Shown: positions 34,354 to 47,453, numbered from the stretch's first letter. The stretch: DNA of 64,000 nucleotides from Brassica napus (GCF_020379485.1 NC_063438.1:1674001-1738000), one strand, 5' to 3'. The notes: generated by a model not told the origin, from the sequence alone. Made by a program: numbers and translations.

Positions 34354-35205
34354 CTAAAAATGATGATTGATCATAACAAGGCCTAGAATGATGAAAGGCA
34401 ACGACCAGATGCTGCTGAAGATCCGTCCCGCTCGGTTAAAATCTGAGGATTCTTGTGTACTTGTTCCCTGCGTTGAAGTGGTTGCATCCACGATATTGCC
34501 ATTGCTCACTCTCTTACTGTAACATAGACTCCAAGAGCATGAGTGTAATATTTCTCATTGAAACAAAGAATGTGTACGTTTCAAATGTTCTTTCCACTTA
34601 TAGTAAGTTAATTATTCTAAAACCGGAAACTAGTGAACAGAGCAACTCAAGATCTCACTCAAAACCCATCAACTAAGAATCATTACAAAACCTCAGATCC
34701 GATTCAATTAATTAATTACCTTGAAGGGAGTTTGCATGTTCCTTGACCTGAAAACAAACAAAAGAACCAAACTTTAAAATCAAACTTTCATTTTCCATAA
34801 CCAAAAAAAAAGACTATACTTTTGATGATATAAGAGAAAAAAGGTGGAAGCTTTACTAGGATTAAGGGAAGTAACAGCTGCACTGTTACTAAAGTTGCAA
34901 GCTTCATCTTCGGGACCATTCTTCAGGTAATAGTTATTAAAAACATACGACGCCGTTTTCACTATATCTGATGGATCGTAGCAGGGTCCACCTTGCTGGA
35001 TCCCGGCGCAGTCGGTGCCACCGGGACCACAAGCCCAGTCAATGGCTGCTTGAAGAGACGAATCTTCTGCGTTGTTCTTCGCCACGCACCAGAGATCCGT
35101 CTCTGACGCCTGTCCACCGAACTGCGCAGATGTCAAGGTGATGACGAGGGAGAGATGCATTAGGAGGTAGTGGAAGTGAAACTGAGAAGGAGTATAACCA
35201 ATCAT
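34354..35205 (-). CDS. X8/CBM43 GPI-anchored protein, PDCB5-like
   Basis: Three exons, 35205-34857, 34747-34720 and 34516-34354, give 179 aa. Residues 1-27 form a signal peptide ending LTSAQ. The X8 domain (about 38-125) starts with DLWCVAKN and keeps six cysteines at about 40, 59, 66, 75, 103 and 121, the disulfide pattern of callose-binding (CBM43) proteins. The Ser/Thr-rich middle and the hydrophobic C-terminal tail (SIWSLPFIILGLVMI) fit a GPI-anchor signal. The family binds 1,3-beta-glucan at plasmodesmata. The best remembered match is PDCB5 (At3g58100), which in Arabidopsis lies next to bZIP61, while here the X8 gene neighbours bZIP34. The 28-bp microexon is unusual but restores frame and the sixth Cys. 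Confidence 0.85.
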
Positions 35206-37170
35206 TTTGAGACGGAGCTTTCGAGGTGGAGTTAGAGGTGAGTGATCGGTTATGGAAAGATCTAACAGTTTCTGTAAGAAGAGGAAGACGAAGAGTGAGT
35301 CGAAGAGTTTTTGGAGTTTTCCGTGACGGTTGTAAAGAGGACGCGGGTGAATAAATGTGAAGTTTGACTCTTTTACCGGTTATTGAACTCGGTAACTATC
35401 AGTTTGGGCCGTATGAAACCATCTGACCCATATACTTTAAATTGAGTCTTTTAACTCCATAATGGATTTTGATGAGGTGTAATTGGTTGGACTTCTTTAG
35501 CTTTAAATTTTTTGGGATCAAAAGTTTAAATTTTTTTAATTCTTTAGTTTCTATCTATAGCTATAAAAGTTATTGATTATTATTTATTTAATTTTTAAAG
35601 TTACAGTTAAAAAAATAAAAATAGTTGTATGAGCTAAATTTTCTAAAATATTACTATTTAGTAAGTTGTTGAAAACAATATTGACATAAAAAAAATTTTT
35701 TTACTCATTTGATTCTTACAATTACATCAGATATAAATACATTAAAAATCTGACCAAATTCTAGTATATTTTGTGGTAAAATAAGACATAACAAGTATAT
35801 CAGTTTATCTTATGAACACTACTCTTCTCAACAATATTTCAATTGTTTCTGAGTTGGAACGTGTTGACTAACAATGTTAAAAAAATGTACGTGAATTCAG
35901 GGGTTTACATTGAACCCCAAAAACAAGAAGGCAATGGAATGTGTCCCGTTGTTAGAACTGAATTTCCAGGCGTTGGAGCTTTCTTTGTTACTTTCTCCAC
36001 TGTGACCATCTCATATAATAGTTAAAAATAAAATAGTTTAAAATGACATTATATCATTGTCAGTTATCAATTGTCTTCATTGGTCCAATGAGATTCCATG
36101 CTACCATTTGCTTAAAGAATCTTCAAACCCAAATCATGAAAAAAATACCAAAAAGAATGAGAAAAAAACAATAATGTAACGAGAACGCGTAGTGGTCCAG
36201 TGCAGGAACACATCACGTGAACTCACAGCTTAGCTAGCCTTCATATGTGTCCACACGCGTTCCTCTTTTTCTTTTCTTTCCTTTCCACTCCATAAGTTTA
36301 GCCTTCATATGTGCTAGCTGGTTGATAAAATTCATGCATTTATCTTTTCCTTGCATAAGTGGACATGCTATACGATTCCTATCCTACCATCTAGATTCTG
36401 TATGACATCATCAACATATTGTTTTATTACTTGAATAGTAAAATGTCGTTAAATGACATATTCCTATATGAGTAAAAGTTATTGAGACCGAAAAGGTGGT
36501 ACAAGTAAAGACTATTTAACAGCTTCGTATTATTTTTAGCCGTTCAATCAATTTTTTTTCAAGTTAGTCATCGAAAATAGAGTTTCTAAACTAATTCAAA
36601 AACTCAAGGTTATATTAATTGTAAATAGGATTTTGTTAAATAAATTTACATTAATTGTAAATAGGATTTTTGTTAAATAAAATTTACATTACATGAAACA
36701 AACAAAAGAATAATATAATTCTTTTTTTTTTGTTTGTTCAACGTAATTCTTGTTTAACCAATCTGATAAACTGTCGAAAAACCAATCTAATAAACCAAAT
36801 GGAACAATGTTTCTTTTTTTTTTTTAGAAGAAATGTAATATAGATAGAAGATGATGAAAACAACTATTTAGAATGAATCTTAATTAGTACACAAAATAAA
36901 TCCTTGTACACTCCAAATAAAAACTTAACAAATCAACTAGTTCTTTGTACAAACAACAATTGATGACTTCCCATACATTAACCCCACAGAAAAACGACAT
37001 AGAATGAAAGATAAGATACATCGATATCAAACTGAATTCATCACAACTTGAAAAATGGTGATAAGAATAAAAATGCCGTCTTCTAATATTCTTGACCGAA
37101 ATAAATTTTATACGGTCAAAGACGTTTTGCAAAGAAAGTGAGTAGATATATTGTTGATTCTGATGACTTA
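35206..37170. other. Intergenic region, X8 promoter and bZIP34 3' region
   Basis: About 2 kb, mostly AT-rich. A near-perfect tandem duplication of about 45 bp (attgtaaataggattttgtt) lies at 36615-36690. A short open stretch at 35843-36025 has no recognisable product and no promoter support. I see no other gene. Confidence 0.45.
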
Positions 37171-38642
37171 TCATACATTGAAGAGCTCCTCTTTTTCATT
37201 AGATGGCTTGATGTGAACGGCCGAATTAGCTCCGGTTCCTGTGGCCTGTGAATGATTCCCATTCTCCATTTTCTTGAGGCTTTGTTGTTGATACACTTCT
37301 CGAAGCCTTTCTATTTCCCTCTTCAATGCTTCTTGATGCGCTGCAAGTGATATATTAAAAAAATAGATTATTGGGTATGCTCATATACTATCAGTGATAA
37401 TTAAATACCTCAAGAAAAAAAAAAGAAAAAAAAACATATTTAAAGAAAATACATCAGACACGCAAAAACGCATACATCCTTATAGTGATAAAAAGCCACA
37501 CAGTTATGTATTGGCAGGGAAATATAAACTATTTTATCATTAATTTCTAGTATATATATAGTTTTAAATACTATTTAAATATTTATATATAGTTTTAAAT
37601 ACTATAATTAAGATATTTAATTTGAAGTTTGTTTCATAAAGTTAGGGAAATTAATAGGTGAATGGAATTAAACCGTTAAAAAAAATTACCGTCTTTGAAA
37701 ATTTTGTCTTGGGCTAAAGCAGCGATTCGTTGCTTGAGAGAGCTGTTGTCCACGTTGAGAAGCAAACGCTGGTGGTCCAAGAACGCAACTCTCGGCGATA
37801 ACACTGACACTTCCGCCTTTGATATCATTTTTATAACCAAAACGATTTAAGACTGTAATCATATAAAATTATTTAAATTGGCTATGAAACTGTAAAATGT
37901 AAATGTACCTGCAATGAAGTAACGCTACGTTCGAGCTCCGTTATATATTGCAGTTTCCTCACCCTTGATCTCTGTGCTGATTGCCGATTTGCTAATATTC
38001 TGTAGAAATATTGTCATTGATGTGATGTTTATTTTCAGTTAATATTTGTACGTGCATGCATGATCTTATGTTTGCAATAGTAACACGGTGAATATAAATA
38101 AAAATTTACCTCTTAACCCTTTTGGGATCAAGAATTCTGGTGACTGAGCTATCGCCTGAATTGTTATTTGACGCCGTACCGTCATCAGGCTCCGTCTTGC
38201 ATTGGCTGTGGACCTCGTCGTTTTTATGTTTCATATTATGATCGGACGGTGGTTCTTTGTCGCCGTTAAAGCTGTTATGATCGGACAACGTGGATGTATT
38301 CGAGGAAGAACCAGTGGTCCCCGCATTGTTGTTGTTATGGGAAGGATTATTATGCAAGTCGTTGTCGTCCTTGAACATGGACATGAATTGCTCATCGTCG
38401 AATTTATCGAAGTGGTTGTTTTGGGTGCTACCGTGGCCTCTGACGAATGGAGCTTCGAGGAAAGCGATGGAATCACTTATGGAACGACGGTGGTTTCCAC
38501 GGCGACAAGCTGAGAAGTCGAGGAACTCGTCTACCCATGAAGGGTTTTGTACGGCGGTTGAAGCGGTTGCGGTGAGGTTTTGGGAAGAGAAATCAGGCCA
38601 ATGTGGTGTCATGTTGGGGATTTTAGGAGGGAGTTGTGCCAT
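37171..38642 (-). CDS. BZIP34: bZIP transcription factor bZIP34 (group E)
   Basis: Four exons, 38642-38110, 37999-37909, 37816-37690 and 37340-37171, give 306 aa. Residues 1-170 are Asn/Ser/Asp-rich. The basic region (DPKRVKRILANRQSAQRSRV) has the invariant Asn182 and Arg190, and is followed by heptads LQYITELERSVTSLQ...LSPRVAFLDHQRLLLNVDNSSLKQRIAAL, the leucine zipper. It matches Arabidopsis bZIP34 (At2g42380) and its sister bZIP61. The family acts in pollen wall and lipid development, and needs heterodimer partners because a Pro in the zipper weakens homodimerisation. Here SPRV after the second heptad provides that Pro. The C-terminus ends KEEELFNV. Confidence 0.92.
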
Positions 38643-40400
38643 TGAAGAGAATTTCTATATTTTATCTAATAAAAAGAAAAGAAGATCGACCTTAATCGCA
38701 GTTTCTTCAAAAGAAAACAAATATGAATTTACAAGGATTTAGGAGTTTAATTACAATAGAAAAATCGTTAAAACCCCTAAAATGTAAACAAAGGAAAGAA
38801 AAAAAATCTGAATATGAGGCAAAATGGAAAGTGGAATCAGATCAATAACGTCCTGAACCATAAGAAGATGGATAAAGAAAACTAAAGGAGGAGAGGAAGA
38901 AGGGGAGTAACCAAAATGGCTATGTTTAACAAATAGTAGTTATACAAATAGAAGGGAGAGAAGATGTGGGATAAATAATGAAGGAGACATATAGATAGAG
39001 AGTGAATGAGATGTATAAATGTAAAAAGAACATAATGAATTGGATGTGATCAAAGTGTTTTTATTACCTCTGAGTAAGGTCACATGGGGGGGGGGGGGGG
39101 GGGGGGAGAGGAGATTGAGATCATACAGCTATGGAACAGCTGTCTTCAAAAAATAGGCTAAGGTATCAATGGTATTACTGTAAAGTGCAAAGTCTCCTCC
39201 ATTGATTAAAAATCTATGTAAGAAATTTTGGGGAGGAATCAAAGCAAGCATGTGTCCTTGTGTCCCTTTGTTTTTTTATAGTTTGCTTAAAATAGTCATT
39301 CTCATTATCTTAATGGACCTTCTCAATTCCTCACTCGTCCACCGATTTTCGATACCCGGGCGGATTGTGCTATGGTCGGTGTTGCTTTCGATCACGAGTA
39401 AATGGTAAATGTTGCAATTTTTTTATAGAAATTTGATGCTTTTCTAAAATATTTTAATACTCTTTTAATTAAAAAACTATAGTTTGTGACATAACATATA
39501 TGTATTTGTAAACCATATTAGCCAATTATGTAATGAGAGATTATAAACCCACGTAAATGAAATAGATGATTACATGATCAATGAGAAGCATGTACAGTTA
39601 TATATAGGTTTCAGTGAAATAAATCAACATGACTTACTCATCACACGTTATATATGGGGATCATATCATCCATCACACTCTCTTAATTATCATCTCAACC
39701 AATTGAATGGATTCTCATGTCACTAAATAAATATCCATAAAATCAATGATATAATAAAAGGGAGAAACAATGTCGAGAGGAACAGTAAAGTAGAGTATAG
39801 CTGTGAAATCAAAGAAAAGAAAAGAGGAAGAGAATATAATGTTGATCTGTGAGTCCATGTGATTTATTTTGTGTACTCTTTTTCTCAATATTTGCTTTGT
39901 CCCCAGACCACTCACACATGTAGGACACTTAACCACTGTTTCCTATTCAAGCATTCGTATTCTTTTCAATCATATAGTTTCGGTATTCACAGTCTACGTC
40001 CCCTGTCTATGATGATCCCAGTGTCATATGATCACAAGTCTTACTCTGTGTATCAGAACAAAACTATTAATCAGTAAAATACTAATATTCATCTCGTATT
40101 CGTGATGGTGAACCTGATCATTGATAGATACTGTATTTTAAGTAATGTAAATTTAACGAACATTTAAATCATACGAAAACCTTCCGTATCTTGCACATTG
40201 TTTACCCTTGTACGATAAAATACGCGATCACAAGTCACAACACATGTTTTTTGTTCCTTCCAATTCTAAATTTTTAACATATATTTTCTTGTCCGAGCGA
40301 AGGCAATCCTCAAAGCAAACAACACATGAAAACAAAGACTGAAATTGCGTAAAAGCTTCAAGAAACTGACTACGTATTTAATCAAAGAGTTTCCCTAGAG
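38643..40400. other. bZIP34 upstream region and intergenic
   Basis: About 1.75 kb. The first 400 bp are the bZIP34 leader/promoter with an A/G-rich stretch. A run of 21 G residues lies at 39086-39106. The remainder is AT-rich with no visible gene. Next come the 3' regions of the minus-strand glucosidase II beta-like gene. Confidence 0.45.
39086..39106. repeat. Homopolymer of 21 G
   Basis: Twenty-one consecutive G residues, followed by AGAGGAGA, about 440 bp upstream of the bZIP34 ATG. On the bZIP34 sense strand this is a C tract. It may be true DNA, or an assembly or sequencing artefact at a homopolymer. Confidence 0.85.
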
Positions 40401-41398
40401 TTAGTTAACTGATCTATTGGGATGCACACTCTTCAGCAGATAACGTCTTCTCTTAGAAGACCGAACACGAAGCCTAAGCATCCACAAGATCACCAAGAAA
40501 CCAATCAAAACAAACTGCAGTGCAAACACAAGCTTCATACCTGCAGATAACAAACATTTTGGTTTTTGGTCTTGGTCTGACATTATCAAACATAACAAAT
40601 TAGCTTTATGCAAAAAAGAGAAACCTTGGAGATTCTTGACCATGTCGTGAAGATTCGATATAGTTATCGAACTATTTGGATCGGTTGTTACAGAACCGAG
40701 TTGCCTGTCAATAGATTTACGTTCGGTTCTAGGTTTGTAGACGTAGTTAACGTTACCACCCATTACACATGTGTTCGGACAACTAATGCTACTCTCATAC
40801 TCGTCACTACCATCGCAACAATCTGAGAAACACAATGCCAATCAATGTTCCAGAGAAGATCCATTCACTGAACTAAAAGAGCTTAAACGACAGCGTTTTA
40901 GTTATTTACTGACCACAGATCCGATCGTTCACACGAGAAGAGTAAACAAACTTGGGAGAACTTCCTATGTTCCGACAGTAGAATTTGCCGTTCGGACATG
41001 CCGAAGTTCCTGAAGTACAAAAAAAAAACATGACGTCATCAATGGATCTACAGAAAATGATCAGATCTTTATCTGGGCAGCTATAAAGTCACGTACCAGG
41101 CTCATCGGTACCGTCGAGACAGTCGCAGAAGTTGTCGTTGAGACGGTCTCTAGGGAACGATTTGGAACCATCTTTGCATCTGATTATATCTGACTCGAAA
41201 TATTTTTCATCTGCTTTAAGTAGAAGAGGGTAAGAAGAATCACAGAGATCTAAAAAAAAGTTTCTAAATTTGTGAATCGAAGAAATCAAAACCTAATGGA
41301 TGAACTCCGACGAGGGGAGTGGTTGAGGAGTTGACGGAGACGACGGCGAGTAAAAAAGACGACACGTAGTGTAGCAGTGTAACTTTGTTTCTCGACAT
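40401..41398 (-). CDS. Glucosidase II beta-like membrane protein (PRKCSH N-domain)
   Basis: Five exons, 41398-41293, 41213-41097, 41009-40914, 40822-40625 and 40540-40401, give 218 aa. Residues 1-25 form a signal peptide ([18 protein letters not shown]). Two LDLa-like calcium motifs follow: [14 protein letters not shown] and [14 protein letters not shown], with [10 protein letters not shown] between them. These are the N-terminal hallmark of glucosidase II beta (PRKCSH). Unlike that enzyme subunit, this protein lacks the mannose-6-phosphate-receptor domain and ER-retrieval signal, and instead ends in a single transmembrane helix ([17 protein letters not shown]) and a basic tail. It resembles At2g42390. 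A link to ER glycan processing is inferred only. The promoter has three TGGGCY words at 41534-41566. Confidence 0.85.
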
Positions 41399-41533
41399 GT
41401 TTGCTGTTTTCCATTTCCCAGTTTCGTTTATGTTCGGTTACTAAAAAAAGTACATTGACTCGTTGGTTGACTTGACCCGCGCAAATAATTAAAACGCTGT
41501 CGTTTTAGTCAAAGTTGCTGCACTGTTAATAAA

Positions 41534-41566
41534 TGGGCTTTGGGCTTTTAATTTTAATGTTGGGCC
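41534..41566. promoter_or_regulatory. Three TGGGCY elements upstream of the glucosidase II beta-like gene
   Basis: TGGGCT at 41534 and 41541 and TGGGCC at 41561 are packed in 33 bp, about 140-170 bp upstream of the minus-strand start codon at 41398. This cluster is typical of housekeeping plant promoters bound by TCP factors. Confidence 0.45.
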
Positions 41567-41858
41567 ACACTACCCATTGAATACTTTTATTTCTTGGCTC
41601 CGACCATTTCACTGCTTGAGTGAAACGACATCGTATCGTCTAAGAACACAAGAACTTTAGAATATTGCAAGAGAGTTCACAACCTTTTCTCATTTGATGA
41701 AATCCCAGCGGTTTGGGATGAGAAGCTAAAGAAGATTTACAAAACATCACAGGTTCTCAAGAAAAAAAGGGGCAAAGATCAGACTTCTCCCTATTAACAC
41801 CATCAAAGAGGTAACTACAATGATCCTTATCTATATCTCTCATCAGATACAAAAACCA

Positions 41859-43922
41859 TCACGTCGCTTGAGTTAGATTGCCAGTTGCTGCTGCTTTAGC
41901 TCCTTTGGTAGCCTTTGCACGACTTTTGGTTGTAGGAGAAGGTTTGTCTGAAGCCGCCTCAGGTGTCAACTTTCCCATCTTCTCCATCTTCTTCTCCAGA
42001 TCAGCTAGAGGGTCTTTTGCAACTTTTCCCTTAGGACTCTTCTTTCCGTTCGTTAGCTTGAGCTCTAGTCGGTACAAGGCGCATGCATCGGACTCGTTGA
42101 TCTGGTACTCGAACAGATGCCACTCGAAGGGACCAGGAGGCTGTGGATCCATGTAGTAAGATCTTTTCTGGCCTTCTTGCTCTTTCATCAGCTGTTTTCT
42201 TGACTCATGCCAGCCTCGTCCGCTGTAGTCTGGAAGTGATCTCTGCTTTCTGTTTCCGCTATCGTATGCTCTTCTAGGCTTGTCGAAGAAGAGCCATTCT
42301 CTGATCGTTTCGCCCTCAACCAGCTCAAGATGAAAAAGCTCTGCAAGTAAACAAAACGGAGATCAGATGAACAAAGAAATAAAACAATCGGTTTCTCTTT
42401 AGACAATGAAAGACAAGCACTCTCACCTGCTGCGTTCCATGGGCATTTTGTGTTGACAGCTCCTTCACAGACCGGGATGCCAACGTTCTTACCCAGTGTC
42501 TTTGCACGAAGAGCATCAATCAAGAGATTGTCTTTCAGACTAATCCCCCCAGGTCTCAAAACAGGTGCCGTGCCAGGTGAATCTTCAGTCAGAGCTAGAT
42601 TCCCATGGTAGTCACTGCAGTAGTCCATGTACCAGTCAGATCCGTGAGCAGGCCTCGTGCAATCCCACAGCGCACACTTTGGTCCCAAAAAGGCAGAAGG
42701 AGGCACGCGGACACTTGGTGGAGTAGTGAACTCAGACTCGTCGGGAACATCGAGCTTAACCGAAGGGGTGCCGTTGTTGAATTCCTGGCGCACTTCTGAG
42801 AGATGGTAATCTAGCTGAGAAGTTATATCCAAGTGGCTTAGCTTTTGGCCATGGAAATCAGGAGCGGTGCTAAGGCTTGGATCAAACTCTTGAAATGCAC
42901 AGTGGAGTTGCTGGTCATGTGTTCCCGAGTTATTAACAGCATCCTGAGAAACAGAAACTAAGAACTGTAAGAAACAACAAAGCTAAGACAAGAATGCAAA
43001 ATATCAAACAGAATACAGAATCAATGACGTTACAAATAGACAATTCAGGAGGAACTGGACATCAATGAGACGTATGGTTTAAGCAAAAGATCACTTTGGA
43101 GAGATACTTATAGCAGAGAAACTATCATAATCTCAATTAATCTGACTCAGAAACTTGTGCTACCCAAAACTTGAAACTTAAAATAAGAATTGTAAGAAAT
43201 AACAAAACTAAGACAAGAATGCAAAATATCAAACAGAATACAGAAACAATGATGTTACAAATAGACAATTCAGGAGAAACTGGACATCAATGAGACATAT
43301 GGTTAAGCAAAAGATCGCTTTGGAGAGATCCTTATATCATAATCACTATTAAACAGACCCTACAAACTTGTACTACCCAAAGGAACGTTGTAACCAGGCA
43401 AAAACACTAGCTAAGCTCACCTCAAACCCACTCAAGAAGTTCACATCAAAAGAGCTTTGATCAAAAGGCTCAGCAGCCCACTCCAACTGTCCCGGAGAAC
43501 ACAACCCCTGATCAAAAGCGTCAGCCTTTGGTACAGTATGTTCTTTAAACGAGCTAGTAGCATCATCCTCTTCATCATTAAGCTTCAGCAGACGAGCAAT
43601 CTCCTCAGAGAATTGACTAATACTCCCACCCTGTCATAACATCATCAAACCATCATCAAAAACAACACAAAAACCAACAAAGTCACGATTTTTTTTTGCG
43701 AGTACGAACCAGAAGAGAAGACTCCGGAGACGGAGCGCTGAGCTCAGCTTGCCACTCGCGGAGATTCTGAGAGATTTGCGCTTCCAGGACCGCGTGATCG
43801 TTGACCCTCCCTTCTTTCCTAGCGGCTTGGAGATGGGAGAATCTCTCCTGGAGTTGCATTAGCTTCTCCACCAGATTCTGATGGGAAGAGGATACGCACG
43901 TGATCTTCGGATGGTTTGACAT
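41859..43922 (-). CDS. VOZ2: VOZ2, vascular plant one zinc finger protein
   Basis: Four exons, 43922-43710, 43630-43421, 42943-42427 and 42340-41859, give 473 aa. The N-terminus [20 protein letters not shown] is the VOZ domain A region. The conserved zinc-finger domain B has [20 protein letters not shown] followed by SDYHGNLAL, where the Cys/Cys/Cys/His set is the C3H zinc site. After it come [20 protein letters not shown] and KCPWNAA, then [18 protein letters not shown], all diagnostic of VOZ. VOZ2 (At2g42400) binds GCGTNx7ACGC elements and acts with phytochrome B in flowering, and in stress responses. The C-terminal Lys/Ala/Thr-rich tail (residues 420-473) is typical. Start at 43922 is the first ATG in frame. 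Confidence 0.93.
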
Positions 43923-45146
43923 CACGAAACCTAATCGTCAAAAATCGAATCTCAGCCCTAATTTAGAACTCGAATCGGATCAAAAAAACCCTAAAAATTG
44001 AAATCGATACAAAGGGACTCACGTTTTTTTGTAATTCAAAGCAAGTTATTGCTCGGAAGGAGAAGAAGGGAGAGGAGGAATCGGCGTGATGGTGATGTGA
44101 TGATGAAGAGAGTTATACAGCGAAGAAGAGGAGGAAGGAAGGACGACGAAGACTATTTTTCTTCTTTCGATGTTTTGGTTTGATTCGGAACTTTCCTGCG
44201 GATGAAAAACCCGACGGTTTGATTTAATATTTATCAGGCCCATTTGTGGTTTGCTATATATCAGGCCCATTTGTAAATTCGAAAAATTGAAATATGCCAG
44301 TAATATCAGCTTCTGCCTAACAAATATGCCATTGATGGTATACAATTTTCTTTAATGGTATACAATGTCTACTTATTATTTGCTTTCTTTTGGCTCTCTA
44401 CCATTGCAATTTATGATATTTAATGATCATACCATCTCTCAATACCAGAAGAGGATGCATTTAACATATAGCTATAGATACATACATATTTATCTATATT
44501 TATATGTGTATACATAATGAAGAGAATTGGGGGAGCCAAGATGGAATATGATGAAAAGGAAGTGGCAAGTGATCTCCTGCAAGATATTGACACATAATAT
44601 TAATGCAACACAGAGTCTCCATACCACAGTGACATTGGTCTCAAGTAACTTCCAATTATAGTAATATAAGCAGACACGTTGTAGGTATGAGCATCATGAG
44701 TAAAGTAGCCTCCATTCAATTCCTCTCTCTCTCTCTCCTCTCTTTGTTTATTAATCATGAAACTACTCTTTGTCTCTTTCTTTATCATTTCCACTCATCA
44801 AATCTAATCGATCATAGCCTAGCTATACTCATTATTCTCTAATATATCTGACCAGACATGTAGCAGACTTAAAACCTAATAAATGATCATCCGTACACCA
44901 AAAGACACCCTCAAGTAAGGATAAAACGACCTTCTCGTTTCTTTTTCTTTGACTCCATATAACACAACTCCTCCATAGCTCTACTTCCTTAGATCCTCAG
45001 AAAACTCATAAATCTCTATCTATTAACGGTTTTCATCTTCCTCTACTCTTGTTTTTATTACTTCTGAATTTTAGTATATACTCTTCTTATATAACATCCT
45101 TTGATTATATCTCGCAGGGGAGTATCATCGGCATCTGTTAGAGACT
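43923..45146. promoter_or_regulatory. Divergent promoter region VOZ2 / ZFP11
   Basis: 1.2 kb. The VOZ2 side carries two GGCCCA words (44238 and 44264, the complement of TGGGCC) within a partly repeated sequence ggcccatttgt, and short introns or leaders near 43930-44030. A CT microsatellite lies at about 44726-44748. The ZFP11 side is a CT-rich leader. No gene seen. Confidence 0.45.
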
Positions 45147-45764
45147 ATGAAGAGGACACATCTAGCAAGTTTCAGCAGCAAAAACAAGACCCAAGAAAAA
45201 GAAGAAGGAGACACTAATGGTAACGACAGAATCATCATGAATCAGTACAAGAACTACGAAGCAGGGCTGATCCCATGGCCTCCCAAGAACTACACTTGCA
45301 GCTTCTGTAGGAGAGAGTTTAGATCTGCTCAAGCACTTGGAGGGCACATGAATGTTCACAGAAGAGACAAAGCAAAACTCAGACAGATACCTTCTTGGCT
45401 CTTTGATCCTCACCATCATCACACACCTGTTCGCAACCCTAATCTTAACTCTTCTTCTTCAACGACGCTAGCTCATCATGAGCCTTCCCTAATCAACCAG
45501 ATATCCTTAACGACTCGGTTCGATATTTTGGATAATGCTACTAGCTATGAAGGTTTGATGGTGGAAAGAGAGAAGAACAATAACAATGTACGTAGCAGAG
45601 ATCTCAAGAAGAGTGCCATGGATTCATGTCATGCTGCAAAATGTGAGATAAGTCGTGGAGATCTGATGAACAAGAAAGATGGAATCATGGGGTTGGAGCT
45701 TGGGATGAGTTTGAGGAATCCCAAACACGTTCTTGATTTGGAGCTTCGACTTGGGTGCCTTTAA
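45147..45764 (+). CDS. ZFP11: C2H2 zinc-finger repressor ZFP11
   Basis: Intronless, 205 aa. One C2H2 finger at about residues 51-71 (Cys51, Cys54, His67, His71) with the plant-specific QALGGH motif. The flanking context [20 protein letters not shown], preceded by WPPKNYT, matches the ZFP11/RABBIT EARS/SUPERMAN group. The C-terminus contains an EAR-type repression motif, LDLELRLG (residues 197-204). The family silences target genes in the nucleus through TOPLESS-type corepressors. The position after VOZ2 matches At2g42410. Confidence 0.92.
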   Translation: MKRTHLASFSSKNKTQEKEEGDTNGNDRIIMNQYKNYEAGLIPWPPKNYTCSFCRREFRSAQALGGHMNVHRRDKAKLRQIPSWLFDPHHHHTPVRNPNLNSSSSTTLAHHEPSLINQISLTTRFDILDNATSYEGLMVEREKNNNNVRSRDLKKSAMDSCHAAKCEISRGDLMNKKDGIMGLELGMSLRNPKHVLDLELRLGCL

Positions 45765-47453
45765 ATATATATCTTCGATTAATAATTTAACTACCAGATT
45801 ATATGTAAGATTGTATGTATAGGCTATAGCTTAGCAGTGAGCAAGAGATTGTGATTTCATTTAGGCAAGAATCTATTTTCTGTATTTCTTCAAAAAAAAA
45901 GGTGTTTATCTCATCTGATGAGAGAGTTGATTGATCAAAAATGAATTTGTAGTTTTTCTTATCTTCCACTCGGTAGAAAATTTTATTGATAAATAAACAC
46001 CTACGTACATTTCGTCTTTTTACTTTATAATTGCTCTTTAACTCTATTTTAAAGACTCCCATACGTATAAATTGTAAAAATGAACTGTATAAGTATACAT
46101 GTAGTCAGTATATAATAGTCCATAAATACGTAGTAGAGTTACGTGAAGTAGGATCTAGAAAAGATTAGAGAAAGTGGGTTGCATGTGTATGCGATCATTA
46201 AGAACGTATAAAGTGATAAAGATTGCATTACTATAGAGATGGGTTGATGAGACACAGACGCATTCGACAAAGTGGTACTATGAAACATATAGAGATGGAT
46301 GAAGATCAATTGACTCAGGAATAGTTAATGCTTTCATCCTTTACACTCACCATCACATATAGTGCTTAGTTTTGTAGTATATAATTATATTTACTGATTC
46401 TCATGCATGTCATCAATTCACTTCATGATGCGTGTGTTAGTTATAAGAGGAAACATTTTAAAAAAAAATCTCTATATTGTTCAATATATTGAGAAATAAA
46501 TGGGAGTACATGAGGACTGAGGATCAGTAAATATGAAATGTATTCTTTTTTATGCATGGCTTGTGATTAATACATCAGTGCTTTTTGGCCATGAAACTCA
46601 TGTCAACTATATGTATGTATGTACATACATATATTAATAATGAATGTACATAGTACATGCAGATCAAGAGCCAAGAATGTAGGAGACAAGATTAGAAAAT
46701 TAGTGATGTGAAGGAAACAAGAAAATGGAATGTTTGGCCAATACATTTGGGATGTTTGTGGTTTCCATAAACAAATTTAATCTGACATTTTACATCTTTC
46801 CCAACAATTTTCCAATACATCATTACCTTTCCCTTTTTAGAATCTATCACTTTCCTCTCTAATCTCTACCTTCCCGTTCAATCCTTCCCTTATCTGTGAA
46901 TAATAGTTACAATGAGTTTATTCAAGTTTGAGTGATGTGAAAGGTGAGAGTTTTTCATGATGTACCTATTAGATTTATTTTTCTTAGATATTTGCCCCCA
47001 AATTTCTTATATTTCTTTCAATAATTTCATTCATTGTCAATTCTAACTATAGTATCTTTTATTTGGTTGTTGTTTCTAGTAATAGTGAGGAATTGATCTG
47101 AGCAAACCCAGGGATTATTTGGCTAAAACTGTTTAAACTTATAGGATTTGTTAACTGTCCAATCACATTGACTTCTGTCTCCATCTCAAAATCACATGCT
47201 TCGAGTTATGTCTTCTCACCCGTTCTTTCCAACCCAAGAATATCTTTTGTTTTTGTCTGAGGTGACTGATCTCTCGAACCACATACATACGAATACAGTA
47301 GTTATAATATACTTTTTTTTTACTTTCCCCAACATATATTATACTGAAATTAGATGTGAGAAACTTTAACTTCCACCAAGGAAAGCAAAAAAAGAAAATA
47401 AGTTGTTGTGTTTAGAGTGACACTAAAATTTGTATGAAATATATTGAACCAAA
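45765..47453. other. Intergenic region, ZFP11 3' side
   Basis: About 1.7 kb, AT-rich, with no gene. A local palindrome (tatgtatgtacatacata at about 46612-46631) is the only structure noted. The tRNA gene begins at 47454. Confidence 0.45.

Noticed and set aside
35843..36025. Short 60-aa frame in the X8/bZIP34 spacer
   Set aside because: It has no TATA box, no homology that I recognise and no codon-like composition.
38202..38513. Plus-strand frame of 103 aa over bZIP34 exon 1
   Set aside because: It is the complement of the Asn/Ser-rich exon 1 of bZIP34.
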